Part shown: positions 1-8,890 of the stretch, piece by piece
How the letters are laid out: each line of letters begins with the position of its first letter
Position numbering within the stretch: position 1 is the first letter of the stretch
Assembly: GCA_035726825.1 (NCBI GenBank)
Contig: JALNTX010000008.1
Coordinates: forward strand, 186,001-250,000
Origin: Pseudocitrobacter sp913778145
GTDB lineage: Bacteria; Pseudomonadota; Gammaproteobacteria; Enterobacterales; Enterobacteriaceae
Length of the DNA: 64,000 nt
Reading direction: 5' to 3'
Notes under the pieces: generated by a model
Told to the model about the DNA's origin: nothing
What the model saw: the letters and a program-made list of their open reading frames with translations, nothing else
Database searches by the model: none
Translations under genes and position numbers: made by a program

Positions 1-5
1 AACGA

Positions 6-665
6 ATGTATCAGCATCATAACTGGCAAGGGGCCTTGCTCGATTATCCGGTCAGCAAAGTTGTTTGCGTCGGCAGTAATTACGCGAAGCACATTCAGGA
101 AATGGGCAGCGCTATTCCGGAAGAACCTGTGCTGTTTATCAAACCGGAAACCGCGCTTTGCGATATCCGCCAACCGCTGGTGCTGCCGCAGGGGTTGGGG
201 TCTGTACATCATGAAGTCGAGCTGGCGGTGCTGATTGGCGCAACGCTGCGTCAGGCAACCGAAGAGCACGTTCAGAAAGCGATTGCCGGTTATGGGGTGG
301 CGCTGGATCTCACGCTGCGCGATGTGCAGGGTAAAATGAAGAAAGCGGGGCAACCGTGGGAAAAAGCCAAAGGCTTTGATAATTCCTGCCCGATTTCTGG
401 TTTTATTCCGGCTGCTGAGTTTGAAAGCGATCCGCAGGCTACGCCGCTGGCGTTAACGGTTAATGGCGACGTGCGCCAGCAGGGCACCACGGCAGACATG
501 ATCCATAAAATCATCCCGCTGATTGCTTACATGAGCCGCTTCTTCACCCTGAAACCGGGTGATGTCGTACTGACCGGCACGCCGGAAGGCGTGGGGCCAC
601 TGCAGAGCGGTGATGAGCTGACCGTACAGTTTAACGGTCTCTCACTTTCTACCCGCGTACTGTAA
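6..665 (+). CDS. ycgM: FAH-family hydrolase YcgM
   Basis: A 219-residue protein of the fumarylacetoacetate hydrolase (FAH) superfamily, the same length as E. coli YcgM. The fold is recognised from the KIVCVGSNY-like N-terminus, the metal-ligand stretch around HHEVELAV (about residue 69), and the C-terminal LTGTPEGVGP motif (about residue 194). Family members act on short 2-oxo acids (acylpyruvate hydrolysis, or oxaloacetate decarboxylation or tautomerisation) with a divalent metal in the cytoplasm; the exact substrate cannot be read from sequence. The ATG lies five bases inside the window, so its ribosome binding site and promoter are outside. ycgN follows in the same direction after a short gap. 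Confidence 0.93.
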   Translation: MYQHHNWQGALLDYPVSKVVCVGSNYAKHIQEMGSAIPEEPVLFIKPETALCDIRQPLVLPQGLGSVHHEVELAVLIGATLRQATEEHVQKAIAGYGVALDLTLRDVQGKMKKAGQPWEKAKGFDNSCPISGFIPAAEFESDPQATPLALTVNGDVRQQGTTADMIHKIIPLIAYMSRFFTLKPGDVVLTGTPEGVGPLQSGDELTVQFNGLSLSTRVL

Positions 666-758
666 TCCCTTCTTGCCGCCCTCATTGGGCGGCAAAACTT
701 GCATCCCTGTGCCAGACTGGTTATAAGGTGCACCCTGGTTTTTGATGTGGACATCCTT

Positions 759-1205
759 ATGAGCGAATTACCTTTCTGGCAAAGCAAAACTCTCGACGAA
801 ATGACCGACGCCGAGTGGGAATCGCTGTGCGATGGTTGCGGGCAGTGCTGTCTGCATAAATTGATGGATGAGGACACGGATGAAATCTATTTCACCAACG
901 TTGCCTGTCGTCAGCTGAACATCAAAACCTGCCAGTGCCGTAATTACGAGCGCCGTTTCGAATATGAACCGGACTGCATCAAACTCACCCGCGAAAATTT
1001 GCCGACCTTCGAATGGTTGCCGCACACCTGCGCGTATCGTCTGCTGGCGGAAGGGAAAGACCTGCCGACGTGGCACCCGCTGCTGACCGGCTCAAAAGCC
1101 GCGATGCACGGTGAGCGTATTTCTGTGCGTCATATTGCGGTGAAAGAATCAGAAGTGCGCGACTGGCAGGACCATATTATGAATAAGCCTGAGTGGGCGC
1201 AGTAA
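759..1205 (+). CDS. ycgN: Cysteine-rich UPF0260/YkgJ-type protein YcgN
   Basis: A 148-residue small cytoplasmic protein with a dense cysteine pattern: CDGCGQCC near residue 23, then Cys residues around NVACRQ, KTCQCRNY, PDCIK and HTCAY. This is the signature of the YkgJ/UPF0260 family, thought to bind zinc or an iron-sulfur cluster; its function is unknown. The ATG at 759 opens MSELPFWQSKT, matching the conserved start of E. coli YcgN. An in-frame GTG at 747 would add four residues and better match the E. coli length, and no strong Shine-Dalgarno decides between them. The gene ends just before a bidirectional terminator shared with dsbB. In E. coli K-12 hlyE and umuDC follow here; they are absent. 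Confidence 0.9.
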   Translation: MSELPFWQSKTLDEMTDAEWESLCDGCGQCCLHKLMDEDTDEIYFTNVACRQLNIKTCQCRNYERRFEYEPDCIKLTRENLPTFEWLPHTCAYRLLAEGKDLPTWHPLLTGSKAAMHGERISVRHIAVKESEVRDWQDHIMNKPEWAQ

Positions 1206-1228
1206 CAGGCAAATTCTGCCAGCTAAAG

Positions 1229-1256
1229 AAAAAACGCGCCTTTCGGCGCGTTTTTT
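1229..1256. terminator. Bidirectional terminator ycgN/dsbB
   Basis: An inverted repeat of GGCGCG/CGCGCC around a short loop, with an A-run on its left and a T-run on its right. It can end transcription of ycgN (plus) and dsbB (minus), which converge here. Confidence 0.85.
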
Positions 1257-1265
1257 AATGCGTGT

Positions 1266-1796
1266 TTAACGACCAAACAGATCGCGTTTTTTTGGCTTGA
1301 AGGGCTGAGCAATAATCACCAGCACCGCCACCACCAGATATGCGGCGAATATACCTACCAGCCACTGCGGCATTTCCAGCGACAGGAACGACCACTGACG
1401 CACAGCACAGTCGCCTGATGCGACAAACACCTGTGGCAGCCATTTGTCGAGCGGCAGCCAGGTAGGGAAACGCGCGGCAAAGTCGCAGGTCATAAACGGC
1501 GACGGATGCAGTTGAATCATCGTGTGCTCCCAGGCGAGCTGCAAACCACGAATCGCGCTATAAATCCAAATCACCATGGCGACATAGCGCAGCGGCGTTT
1601 TCGGGGCGATCGCGCCGACAATGCCCGCACCCATAATGCCGAACAGAGCGCAACGCTCATAGATACACATGACGCACGGCTGCAGCAGCATGATGTGCTG
1701 GAAATACAGCGCAACGAGTTCAAGTGCAAAGGCAGTCAACGCCATCAATAACCACGCGCCACGGCCTCGTGAGCACTGGTTCAAATATCGCAACAT
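1266..1796 (-). CDS. dsbB: Disulfide bond formation protein B
   Basis: A 176-residue inner-membrane quinone reductase that re-oxidises periplasmic DsbA and passes the electrons to ubiquinone or menaquinone. Both redox pairs are visible: Cys41-Cys44 in PCVMC, and Cys104 (MTCDF) with Cys130 (SGDCA). Four transmembrane segments flank two periplasmic loops, and the KKRDLFGR tail is conserved. I chose the ATG at 1796 over the in-frame ATG six bases upstream because AGGGA then sits seven bases before the start and the length equals the E. coli protein. It stands alone, convergent with ycgN. Confidence 0.96.
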   Translation of the reverse strand: MLRYLNQCSRGRGAWLLMALTAFALELVALYFQHIMLLQPCVMCIYERCALFGIMGAGIVGAIAPKTPLRYVAMVIWIYSAIRGLQLAWEHTMIQLHPSPFMTCDFAARFPTWLPLDKWLPQVFVASGDCAVRQWSFLSLEMPQWLVGIFAAYLVVAVLVIIAQPFKPKKRDLFGR

Positions 1797-1924
1797 AATC
1801 ATTTCCCTGGAACATGTTTAAGAGCAGCAGTTTAAACCAAAAAAAAGCTGCCGCCACTGACGTTTAGCAATTATTACGTAAATGAACATTAAATGCCCGG
1901 CACGACTGGCCGGGCAAATCATGC

Positions 1925-3475
1925 TTAAGGAAGATGCGGGGATGGGAGCAAACCGAGCGCCATCAGCCAGTCGCTGGTGGGTTGCAGAGCGAACTCAACG
2001 CATAACAGTCCTACCAACGTCAGCACGATTGTATATGGCAGCGCCATCCAAACCATGCGACCATAAGAAAGTCGTATGAGTGGCGCCAACGCCGAGGTGA
2101 GCAGGAACAGGAACGCCGCCTGACCGTTCGGCGTGGCGACCGACGGCAGGTTCGTCCCGGTATTAATCGCCACCGCCAGCATCTCAAACTGCTTCAGGTC
2201 GATAGCGCCGGACTCCAGCGCCGCCTTCACTTCGTTGATATACACCGTTCCGACAAACACGTTATCGGAAATTGACGATAGCAAACCGTTGAAGATATAG
2301 AACAGCGAGCGCTGCGCGTGCGGAGAGGCTTGCAGCACAAAGTCGATGATCGGCGCGAACAGATGCTGGTCGATAATCACCGCAACGACCGCAAAGAAGA
2401 CGGTTAGCAACGCGGTGAAAGGTAGTGCCTCGGTGAAGGCTTTGCCGATAGCATGTTCATCGGTAACGCCGGTAAACGAGGTAGCAAAGATAATAACCGA
2501 CAGGCCAATCAGCCCGACTTCCGCCAGGTGGAAAGCCAGCGCCAGCACCAGCCAGACGCCAATTACCGCCTGAACGCACAGGCGCATGGTGTCCTGACGC
2601 GTGCGTTGCTGGCGGCTGCGCTCGTCGAAATCATGCAGCGTTTTACGCACGGTTTCCGGGAGCGTCGCGCCATAGCCAAACAGCTTGAATTTCTCCAGCA
2701 GCAGGCAGGTGGTAATGCCGCAAATAAACACCGGCACGGTGACCGGGGCCATCCGCATGAAGAACTCGCCGAAGTGCCAGCCGGAAGCTTTAGCGATAAT
2801 CAGGTTCTGCGGTTCGCCAACCATCGTCATCACGCCGCCAAGCGCGGTGCCGACGCCCGCGTGCATCATCAGGCTGCGCAGAAACGCACGGAATTGTTCC
2901 AGAACGTCGCGATAATGTTTATCGATATGGCTGTCATCCAGCAGATCGTCATCGTCAGGACGGCTGGACGCTGCGCGATGATAGATGCCATAGAAACCCA
3001 CCGCCACACTGATGATCACCGCGACCACCGTCAGCGCATCAAGGAAGGCTGATAAGAACGCCGCCGCCAGACAAAACGCCAGCGAAAGCAGCATTTTGCT
3101 ACGAATGCTCAACAACAAGCGGGTGAAAATAAACAGCAGCAACTGCTTCATAAAGTAGATACCGGCGACCATGAAGATCAGCAGCAGCAATACTTCAAGG
3201 TTGGCGGCCACCTCTTCACGCACGTGCTCGGCAGAGGTCATGCCGATAATCACCGCTTCAATCGCCAGCAGCCCGCCGGGGATCAGCGGATAGCATTTGA
3301 GCGCCATCGCCAGGGTGAAGATAAATTCGATAACCAGCAGCCAGCCCGCAAAAAAAGGGCTAACAAGAAATATTATCGGGTTAATCACCAGGAATATCAG
3401 AAGTAAAAGTTTATACCAGTCTGGGGATTGCCCGAGAAAGTTGCGCCACAACGCGCGACAGTATGAGATTTCCAT
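1925..3475 (-). CDS. nhaB: Na+/H+ antiporter NhaB
   Basis: A 516-residue polytopic inner-membrane sodium/proton antiporter used in sodium and pH homeostasis. It follows E. coli NhaB almost residue for residue (MEIS...ALWRNFLGQSPDWYK at the start, the TSAEHVREEVAANLEV block, GEPQNLIIAKA, and NTGTNLPSVATPNGQ near the C-terminus), with about a dozen hydrophobic segments. The ATG at 3475 matches the conserved N-terminus; a TTG six bases upstream is a poorer choice. It is divergent from fadR, the E. coli arrangement. Confidence 0.96.
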   Translation of the reverse strand: MEISYCRALWRNFLGQSPDWYKLLLLIFLVINPIIFLVSPFFAGWLLVIEFIFTLAMALKCYPLIPGGLLAIEAVIIGMTSAEHVREEVAANLEVLLLLIFMVAGIYFMKQLLLFIFTRLLLSIRSKMLLSLAFCLAAAFLSAFLDALTVVAVIISVAVGFYGIYHRAASSRPDDDDLLDDSHIDKHYRDVLEQFRAFLRSLMMHAGVGTALGGVMTMVGEPQNLIIAKASGWHFGEFFMRMAPVTVPVFICGITTCLLLEKFKLFGYGATLPETVRKTLHDFDERSRQQRTRQDTMRLCVQAVIGVWLVLALAFHLAEVGLIGLSVIIFATSFTGVTDEHAIGKAFTEALPFTALLTVFFAVVAVIIDQHLFAPIIDFVLQASPHAQRSLFYIFNGLLSSISDNVFVGTVYINEVKAALESGAIDLKQFEMLAVAINTGTNLPSVATPNGQAAFLFLLTSALAPLIRLSYGRMVWMALPYTIVLTLVGLLCVEFALQPTSDWLMALGLLPSPHLP

Positions 3476-3641
3476 GACCAATAGTCTGCCTCGTAGAAGT
3501 CATCTTTTGTTACAACCAGGGCTGAAACTCTAGCAGAGATCGCGGCAAAAAACGCCCTTAAGTACGGAAAAGGAAAATCAAAAAATGAAACGGCGATCCC
3601 TTTTTAATTCATCTGGCGTGCTATCTGCTGTGGTTGCGGTC

Positions 3642-3650
3642 TGGTATGAT
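3642..3650 (+). promoter_or_regulatory. fadR extended -10 promoter
   Basis: TGGTATGAT, an extended -10 element 38 bases before the fadR ATG. I remember the same motif in the E. coli fadR leader. No good -35 is seen, as is usual for extended -10 promoters. Confidence 0.6.
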
Positions 3651-3687
3651 GAGTAGATTGCAACGCTGTGTAATGGAAATTCTAACT

Positions 3688-4392
3688 ATGGTCATTAAGG
3701 CGCAAAGCCCGGCGGGTTTCGCGGAAGAGTATATTGTTGAAAGCATCTGGAATAACCGTTTTCCACCGGGGTCTATTCTGCCTGCCGAGCGCGAACTTTC
3801 TGAACTGATTGGTGTAACCCGCACAACTTTACGTGAAGTGTTGCAGCGTCTGGCTCGTGATGGCTGGTTGACTATCCAGCACGGTAAACCTACGAAAGTA
3901 AACAACTTCTGGGAAACATCTGGTCTTAATATTCTTGAAACGCTGGCGCGTCTCGATCACGAAAGCGTCCCTCAGTTGCTGGATAATTTGCTTTCTGTGC
4001 GTACGAACATCGCCACAATCTTTATCCGCACCGCGTTTCGTCAGCATCCTGACAAAGCGCTGGAAGTGCTGGCTACCGCGCGTGAAGTCGAAGACTACGC
4101 TGACGCGTTTGCCGACCTCGATTACAATATTTTCCGTGGTCTGGCGTTTGCCTCCGGTAACCCGATTTATGGCCTGATTTTGAACGGCATGAAAGGGCTT
4201 TATACCCGTATTGGTCGTCACTATTTTGCCAATCCGGAAGCGCGTAGCCGGGCGCTTGGCTTCTATCATCGCCTGACGGAACTGTGTGAGCAGGGCTTGC
4301 ATGACCAGGTGTATGAGACCGTGCGTCGTTACGGGCATGATAGCGGTGAGATCTGGCACCGGATGCAGAAAAATATGCCGGGCGGCGTATAA
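3688..4392 (+). CDS. fadR: Fatty acid metabolism regulator FadR
   Basis: A 234-residue GntR/FadR-family transcription factor. It represses beta-oxidation genes and activates unsaturated fatty-acid synthesis, and long-chain acyl-CoA releases it from DNA. The winged helix lies at about residues 9-75 (PAERELSELIGVTRTTLREVLQRL is essentially invariant). The C-terminal FCD-like acyl-CoA domain holds LDYNIFRGLAFASGNPIYGLILNG. The start MVIKAQSPAGF at 3688 matches the family; in-frame starts further upstream lie over the promoter. The C-terminus ends MPGGV, about five residues shorter than E. coli FadR, which should not affect function. Confidence 0.96.
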   Translation: MVIKAQSPAGFAEEYIVESIWNNRFPPGSILPAERELSELIGVTRTTLREVLQRLARDGWLTIQHGKPTKVNNFWETSGLNILETLARLDHESVPQLLDNLLSVRTNIATIFIRTAFRQHPDKALEVLATAREVEDYADAFADLDYNIFRGLAFASGNPIYGLILNGMKGLYTRIGRHYFANPEARSRALGFYHRLTELCEQGLHDQVYETVRRYGHDSGEIWHRMQKNMPGGV

Positions 4393-4403
4393 GCCTCCAT
4401 AGA

Positions 4404-4432
4404 AAAAGCCTCTCAATTGAGAGGCTTTTTTG
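4404..4432. terminator. Bidirectional terminator fadR/ycgB
   Basis: A perfect palindrome, GCCTCTCAATTGAGAGGC, flanked by an A-run and a T-run. It sits between the convergent fadR and ycgB genes and can serve both. Confidence 0.88.
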
Positions 4433-4434
4433 TA

Positions 4435-5967
4435 TCACAACGCGCTCGGTCTCGGCGGGCAACGCTCAAGCAATTCTACGCTGCCATCGGCATTCTGTTG
4501 TTCGAGATGCACTTCAAACCCCCACAGACGATGCACGTGCTTGAGTACTTCACGGCGGCCTTTATCCAGCGGCGCGCGGTTGTGCGGCACATAGCGTAGC
4601 GTCAGCGAACGGTCGCCGCGCAGGTCCACGTTCCACACCTGAATATTCGGCTCCAGGTTACTGAGATTATATTGTGACGAAAGCTGGGCACGAATTTCGC
4701 GATAGCCGCTTTCATTATGAATCGCCGAGATCTCCAGATAGTTATTGCGATCGTCATCCAGCACCGTAAACAGACGGAAATCACGCATCACTTTCGGTGA
4801 CAGGAACTGGCTGATAAAGCTTTCATCTTTAAAATCGCGCATAGCAAAATGCAGCGTTTCCAGCCAGTCGGAACCGGCCATGTCCGGGAACCAGTAGCGG
4901 TCTTCTTCCGTCGGCGTCTGGCAGATACGCTTGATATCCTGGAACATGGCAAAGCCCAGCGCATACGGGTTAATCCCGCTGTACCACGGGCTGTTATAAG
5001 GCGGCTGGAACACCACGTTGGTGTGGCTATGCAAAAACTCCAGCATAAAGCGCTCGGTCACTTTCCCTTCGTCGTACAGATGGTTGAGGATGGTGTAGTG
5101 CCAGAACGTGGCCCAGCCTTCGTTCATCACCTGCGTCTGTTTCTGCGGATAAAAATACTGGCTCACCTTACGCACAATACGCATGATTTCACGCTGCCAC
5201 GGCTCCAGCAGTGGGGCATTTTTCTCCATAAAGTACAGCAGGTTCTCCTGCGGCTCGGAGGGATAACGCCGTGCGGATTCTACCGTTTTCTCTTCTTCAC
5301 GCTTCGGCAGGGTACGCCACAGCATATTCACCTGGCTTTGCAGATACTCTTCGCGACTTTTCTGCCGCGCTTTCTCTTCCTGCAGCGAGATTTTTTGCGG
5401 GCGTTTGTAGCGGTCCACGCCGTAGTTCATCAATGCGTGGCAGGAGTCGAGCAGTTTTTCCACTTCATCCACACCGTAACGCTCTTCACACTCGCTAATA
5501 TATTTACGGGCGAAAAGCAGGTAATCGACGATCGAACTGGCGTCTGTCCAGCTGCGGAACAGATAGTTGTTTTTAAAGAATGAGTTATGCCCGTAGCAGG
5601 CGTGCGCCATTACCAGCGCCTGCATGGTGATGGTGTTCTCCTCCATCAGGTAGGCGATGCACGGATTAGAGTTAATCACAATCTCATAGGCCAGCCCCTG
5701 CTGACCGTGCTTATACGCCTGCTCGGTCTCAATAAACTTCTTCCCGAATGACCAGTGGGTATAGTTAATTGGCATCCCGATGCTGGAATAAGCATCCATC
5801 ATCTGCTCAGAGGTAATGACTTCGATTTGATGGGGATAGGTGTCCAGCCGGTAGAGTTTGGCTACCCGGTCTATCTCAACCAGATAGGTTTCCAGCAGGG
5901 GAAATGTCCAGTCGGGTCCGTCGCTTAAACGCGTGCTGTCCTTATTCATCGAATCAATCGTTGCCAT
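4435..5967 (-). CDS. ycgB: SpoVR-family protein YcgB
   Basis: A 510-residue cytoplasmic protein of the SpoVR family, matching E. coli YcgB in length and almost throughout (SFGKKFIETE, NPCIAYLMEENT, MAHACYGHNSFFKNN, NEGWATFWHYTILN). The HACYGH and NEGWATFWHY stretches resemble metal-binding motifs, but the biochemical role is unknown. In E. coli the gene belongs to the sigma-S stress regulon with yeaG and yeaH; that is background knowledge. The ATG at 5967 gives the conserved MATIDSMNKD start; an open frame runs 21 codons further upstream but lacks homology. Convergent with fadR. Confidence 0.94.
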   Translation of the reverse strand: MATIDSMNKDSTRLSDGPDWTFPLLETYLVEIDRVAKLYRLDTYPHQIEVITSEQMMDAYSSIGMPINYTHWSFGKKFIETEQAYKHGQQGLAYEIVINSNPCIAYLMEENTITMQALVMAHACYGHNSFFKNNYLFRSWTDASSIVDYLLFARKYISECEERYGVDEVEKLLDSCHALMNYGVDRYKRPQKISLQEEKARQKSREEYLQSQVNMLWRTLPKREEEKTVESARRYPSEPQENLLYFMEKNAPLLEPWQREIMRIVRKVSQYFYPQKQTQVMNEGWATFWHYTILNHLYDEGKVTERFMLEFLHSHTNVVFQPPYNSPWYSGINPYALGFAMFQDIKRICQTPTEEDRYWFPDMAGSDWLETLHFAMRDFKDESFISQFLSPKVMRDFRLFTVLDDDRNNYLEISAIHNESGYREIRAQLSSQYNLSNLEPNIQVWNVDLRGDRSLTLRYVPHNRAPLDKGRREVLKHVHRLWGFEVHLEQQNADGSVELLERCPPRPSAL

Positions 5968-6017
5968 TAGCGCGCCCTCATTGTTGGCGACTCTCTCTGT
6001 CTGGAGAGCCTCTGTAA

Positions 6018-6025
6018 AAGAATAG
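6018..6025 (-). promoter_or_regulatory. Possible sigma-S -10 for ycgB
   Basis: On the minus strand this reads CTATTCTT, near the sigma-S -10 preference (CTAYACTT), 51 bases before the ycgB ATG. This agrees with the known RpoS dependence of E. coli ycgB, but the match is imperfect. Confidence 0.3.
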
Positions 6026-6183
6026 AACACCTGAAAAAAACCGTAACAAGCACCATTTTTTTTCTTCGCGATTTCTTCATTTTGATGACGATATTTTTAC
6101 AATTATGCAGCATTTTATGCTGGGTAAAAATATTGCTCAGCAGGAGATGTTGATTCTCGTATGCCTGCGCTGACGGGGCTGTA

Positions 6184-6199
6184 TGTGAACCGCGTCACC
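6184..6199 (+). promoter_or_regulatory. CRP site of dadA
   Basis: TGTGA-N6-TCACC matches nine of the ten core bases of the CRP consensus. Its centre (6191.5) lies 41.5 bases before the start point predicted from TAATAT at 6221-6226, the position of a class II CRP-activated promoter. E. coli dadAX is CRP-activated. Confidence 0.75.
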
Positions 6200-6220
6200 A
6201 TAAAAAAAGCCTATGTTGAA

Positions 6221-6226
6221 TAATAT
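6221..6226 (+). promoter_or_regulatory. dadA -10 element
   Basis: TAATAT, with a predicted start point near 6233. Its spacing from the CRP site supports it. Confidence 0.55.
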
Positions 6227-6293
6227 TTTCATCTGGGTTATCAATTTGTAATCAGAAGATTGTTCTTTTACTCATTTCGATTCTGGAGTAGCT

Positions 6294-7592
6294 ATGCACG
6301 TTGTCATACTGGGAAGTGGCGTAGTGGGCGTGACCAGCGCCTGGTATTTAAGTCAGGCAGGACATCAGGTTACGGTTATCGATCGTGAAACTGGCCCGGC
6401 GATGGAAACCAGCGCCGGAAATGCCGGGCAGATCTCCCCCGGTTACGCTGCGCCCTGGGCGGCGCCCGGCGTGCCGCTGAAGGCGATTAAATGGATGTTC
6501 CAGCGCCATGCGCCGCTGGCGATTAGCCTCGATGGCACCCAGTTCCAGTTGAAATGGATGTGGCAAATGCTGCGTAACTGCGACACGCGGCACTATATGG
6601 AGAACAAAGGCCGCATGGTACGCCTGGCGGAATACAGCCGCGACTGCCTGAAAGCGCTGCGCGAGTCTACCGGGATTGCCTACGAAGGGCGGCAGGGCGG
6701 CACGTTGCAGCTTTTCCGCACTGCACAGCAGTATGAGAACGCGATGCGCGATATCGCCGTGCTGGAAGACGCGGGCGTGCCTTATCAACTGCTGGAATCC
6801 GCCCGACTTGCCGAGGTTGAGCCTGCGCTGGCGGGCGTGGCGCACAAGCTCACTGGCGGCCTGCGTTTGCCGAATGATGAAACCGGCGACTGTCAGCTCT
6901 TCACCCAACGTCTGGCGCAGATGGCTGAAAATGCGGGCGTCACTTTCCGCTATAACACGCCGGTGGATGCGCTGCTACGAGAAGGCGAGCACATCTATGG
7001 CGTGAAATGCGGCGATGAACTGATTAAAGCCGATGCCTATGTGATGGCGTTTGGCTCCTATTCCACCGCGATGCTCAAGGGGCTGGTGGACATTCCGGTG
7101 TATCCGCTGAAAGGGTATTCGCTCACCATTCCGGTGAAGGAAGAGGCGGGCGCGCCGGTTTCGACTATCCTTGATGAAACCTACAAAATTGCCATCACCC
7201 GATTTGATAATCGTATCCGCGTAGGCGGGATGGCCGAAATTGTCGGCTTTAATACTGAACTGCTGCAACCTCGCCGCGAAACGCTGGAAATGGTGGTGGG
7301 CGATCTGTTCCCGCGCGGTGGCTATATCGAACAAGCCACGTTCTGGACCGGCCTGCGCCCCATGACGCCGGACGGCACGCCCATCATTGGTAAAACTGCT
7401 TTTAAAAATCTGTGGCTGAACACGGGCCACGGCACGCTGGGTTGGACCATGTCCTGCGGTTCCGGGCAGTTAATCAGCGATTTAATCTCCGGGCGGACGC
7501 CCGCCATTCCTTATGACGATCTAAGCGTGGCGCGCTACTCGCCGGGCTATACGCCGTCGCGTCCTCAACATCTGCACGGCGCTCATCATTAA
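6294..7592 (+). CDS. dadA: D-amino acid dehydrogenase
   Basis: A 432-residue FAD flavoprotein that oxidises D-alanine and other D-amino acids to 2-oxo acids and ammonia at the inner face of the cytoplasmic membrane, feeding electrons to the respiratory chain. The N-terminal Rossmann motif GSGVVG is followed by VTVIDRE, and the C-terminal substrate-domain signature GLRPMTPDGTPIIG is present. Length equals E. coli DadA. A GGAG sits just before the ATG. dadX follows after nine bases, so the two form the usual operon for L-alanine catabolism: racemase to D-alanine, then oxidation. Confidence 0.97.
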   Translation: MHVVILGSGVVGVTSAWYLSQAGHQVTVIDRETGPAMETSAGNAGQISPGYAAPWAAPGVPLKAIKWMFQRHAPLAISLDGTQFQLKWMWQMLRNCDTRHYMENKGRMVRLAEYSRDCLKALRESTGIAYEGRQGGTLQLFRTAQQYENAMRDIAVLEDAGVPYQLLESARLAEVEPALAGVAHKLTGGLRLPNDETGDCQLFTQRLAQMAENAGVTFRYNTPVDALLREGEHIYGVKCGDELIKADAYVMAFGSYSTAMLKGLVDIPVYPLKGYSLTIPVKEEAGAPVSTILDETYKIAITRFDNRIRVGGMAEIVGFNTELLQPRRETLEMVVGDLFPRGGYIEQATFWTGLRPMTPDGTPIIGKTAFKNLWLNTGHGTLGWTMSCGSGQLISDLISGRTPAIPYDDLSVARYSPGYTPSRPQHLHGAHH

Positions 7593-7601
7593 GGAGAACG
7601 C

Positions 7602-8672
7602 ATGTCTCGTCCTGTAGAAGCCAGCATCGATTTGTCGGCGCTGCGGCAGAACCTGAACGTAGTACGCCGGGCGGCCCCGGAATCGCGCGTCTGGTCAGTG
7701 GTGAAAGCTGATGCCTACGGGCACGGTTTGAAGCGTGTCTGGGGCGCATTACGCGAAACGGACGGTTTCGCGATGCTCAATCTGGAAGATGCCATCCAGC
7801 TACGTGAGTGGGGATGGAAAGGGCCGATTTTGCTGCTGGAAGGATTTTTCCACGCTGATGAACTGGAACTGTTTGATAAATACCGCTTAACCACCAGTGT
7901 TCACAGTAACTGGCAGATTAAAGCGATTCAGGATGCGCGGCTGCATGCCCCGCTGGATATTTACCTGAAAGTGAACAGCGGCATGAACCGGCTCGGGTTT
8001 ACGCCGGATCGCGTCAGCACCGTGTGGCAGATCCTGCGTAAGGTGCCGAACGTCGGCGCAATGACGTTAATGTCGCACTTTGCCGATGCAGAAAAAAGCG
8101 AGGGTGTGGAACGACCGATGCAACGCATTGAGCTGGCGGCGGAGGGGCTGGAGTGCCCGCGTTCACTAGCTAATTCGGCAGCTACGCTCTGGCACCCTGA
8201 AACGCATTATGACTGGGTGCGACCGGGTATTATTCTCTATGGCGCATCGCCTTCCGGGCAGTGGCAGGATGTGGCCAATAGCGGCATCAAACCGGTGATG
8301 ACCCTGAGCAGTCAGATTATCGCCGTGCAAAACCTGAAACCGGGCGACACGGTGGGCTACGGCAGTCGCTATACCGCCACGCAGGAGCAGCGTATTGGTA
8401 TTGTCGCCTGCGGCTATGCGGATGGTTACCCGCGTATTGCGCCATCGGGCACGCCGGTGATGGTAGACAGCGTGCGCACCACCACGGTGGGAACGGTGTC
8501 GATGGATATGCTGGCGGTGGATTTAACGCCGTGCCCCAATGCGGGAATTGGCGCGCCGGTTGAGCTGTGGGGCAATGGCATTAAAATTGATGACGTGGCC
8601 GCTTGCGCAGGCACAGTGGGCTACGAGTTGATGTGCGCGCTGGCACCGCGCGTACCTGTTGTGACAGTGTAA
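7602..8672 (+). CDS. dadX: Catabolic alanine racemase
   Basis: A 356-residue fold-type III PLP enzyme that interconverts L- and D-alanine and supplies DadA. The PLP lysine is Lys35 in VVKADAYGHG; the second catalytic base is the tyrosine in GYGSRY (about residue 255). SMDMLAVDLT and GYELMCAL close the C-terminal barrel. AAGGAG lies before the ATG, nine bases after dadA. Length matches E. coli DadX, and context separates it from the biosynthetic Alr. Confidence 0.97.
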   Translation: MSRPVEASIDLSALRQNLNVVRRAAPESRVWSVVKADAYGHGLKRVWGALRETDGFAMLNLEDAIQLREWGWKGPILLLEGFFHADELELFDKYRLTTSVHSNWQIKAIQDARLHAPLDIYLKVNSGMNRLGFTPDRVSTVWQILRKVPNVGAMTLMSHFADAEKSEGVERPMQRIELAAEGLECPRSLANSAATLWHPETHYDWVRPGIILYGASPSGQWQDVANSGIKPVMTLSSQIIAVQNLKPGDTVGYGSRYTATQEQRIGIVACGYADGYPRIAPSGTPVMVDSVRTTTVGTVSMDMLAVDLTPCPNAGIGAPVELWGNGIKIDDVAACAGTVGYELMCALAPRVPVVTV

Positions 8673-8745
8673 CTTAATGTGCGAGGCGGTTATACCACCT
8701 GAGATTGCTGACAATGTCGCTTACGGGTCAAAACGGGCACGACTT

Positions 8746-8847
8746 TCCCCCTCTCCCTTCGGGAGAGGGCCGGGGTGAGGGTAATTATTTGCACAGGCGC
8801 TGGCCTGTTCCCCCTCACCCTAGCCCTCTCCCCGATGGGGCGAGGGG
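8746..8847. repeat. Paired REP-like element (CCCTCTCCC type)
   Basis: Two inverted GC-rich units separated by about 29 bases. Unit 1 (8746-8781) has the hairpin CCCTCTCCCttcGGGAGAGGG followed by GGGGTGAGGG. Unit 2 (8811-8847) starts CCCCTCACCCT and carries CCCTCTCCCC followed by a GGGGcGAGGGG arm. The pair sits between the convergent dadX and cvrA genes. A relative occurs at 18053-18159. These are dispersed intergenic palindromic repeats that may act as transcript ends or mRNA stabilisers. Confidence 0.8.
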
Positions 8848-8890
8848 ACCGTCCGTGCACTTCCCAGGCTTTGTCATCAGTCTGAGGCGG

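Larger units (their letters stand above)
5968..6293. other. Divergent ycgB/dadA control region
   Basis: A 326-base AT-rich intergenic stretch between the divergent ycgB and dadA genes. It holds the CRP site and -10 of dadA and a possible ycgB promoter. E. coli dadAX is also controlled by Lrp, and the A/T tracts at 6050-6135 could be Lrp sites, but Lrp sites are too degenerate to call. No open reading frame of note. Confidence 0.7.

Noticed and set aside
2453..3052. A 199-codon plus-strand frame opposite nhaB
   Set aside because: His- and Arg-rich translation typical of the antisense of a membrane protein gene.
4073..4462. Minus-strand 129-codon frame over the end of fadR
   Set aside because: It crosses the fadR/ycgB terminator and has no coding features.
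8746..8847. CRISPR-like repeats
   Set aside because: Only two inverted units with one spacer and no cas genes anywhere in the window.
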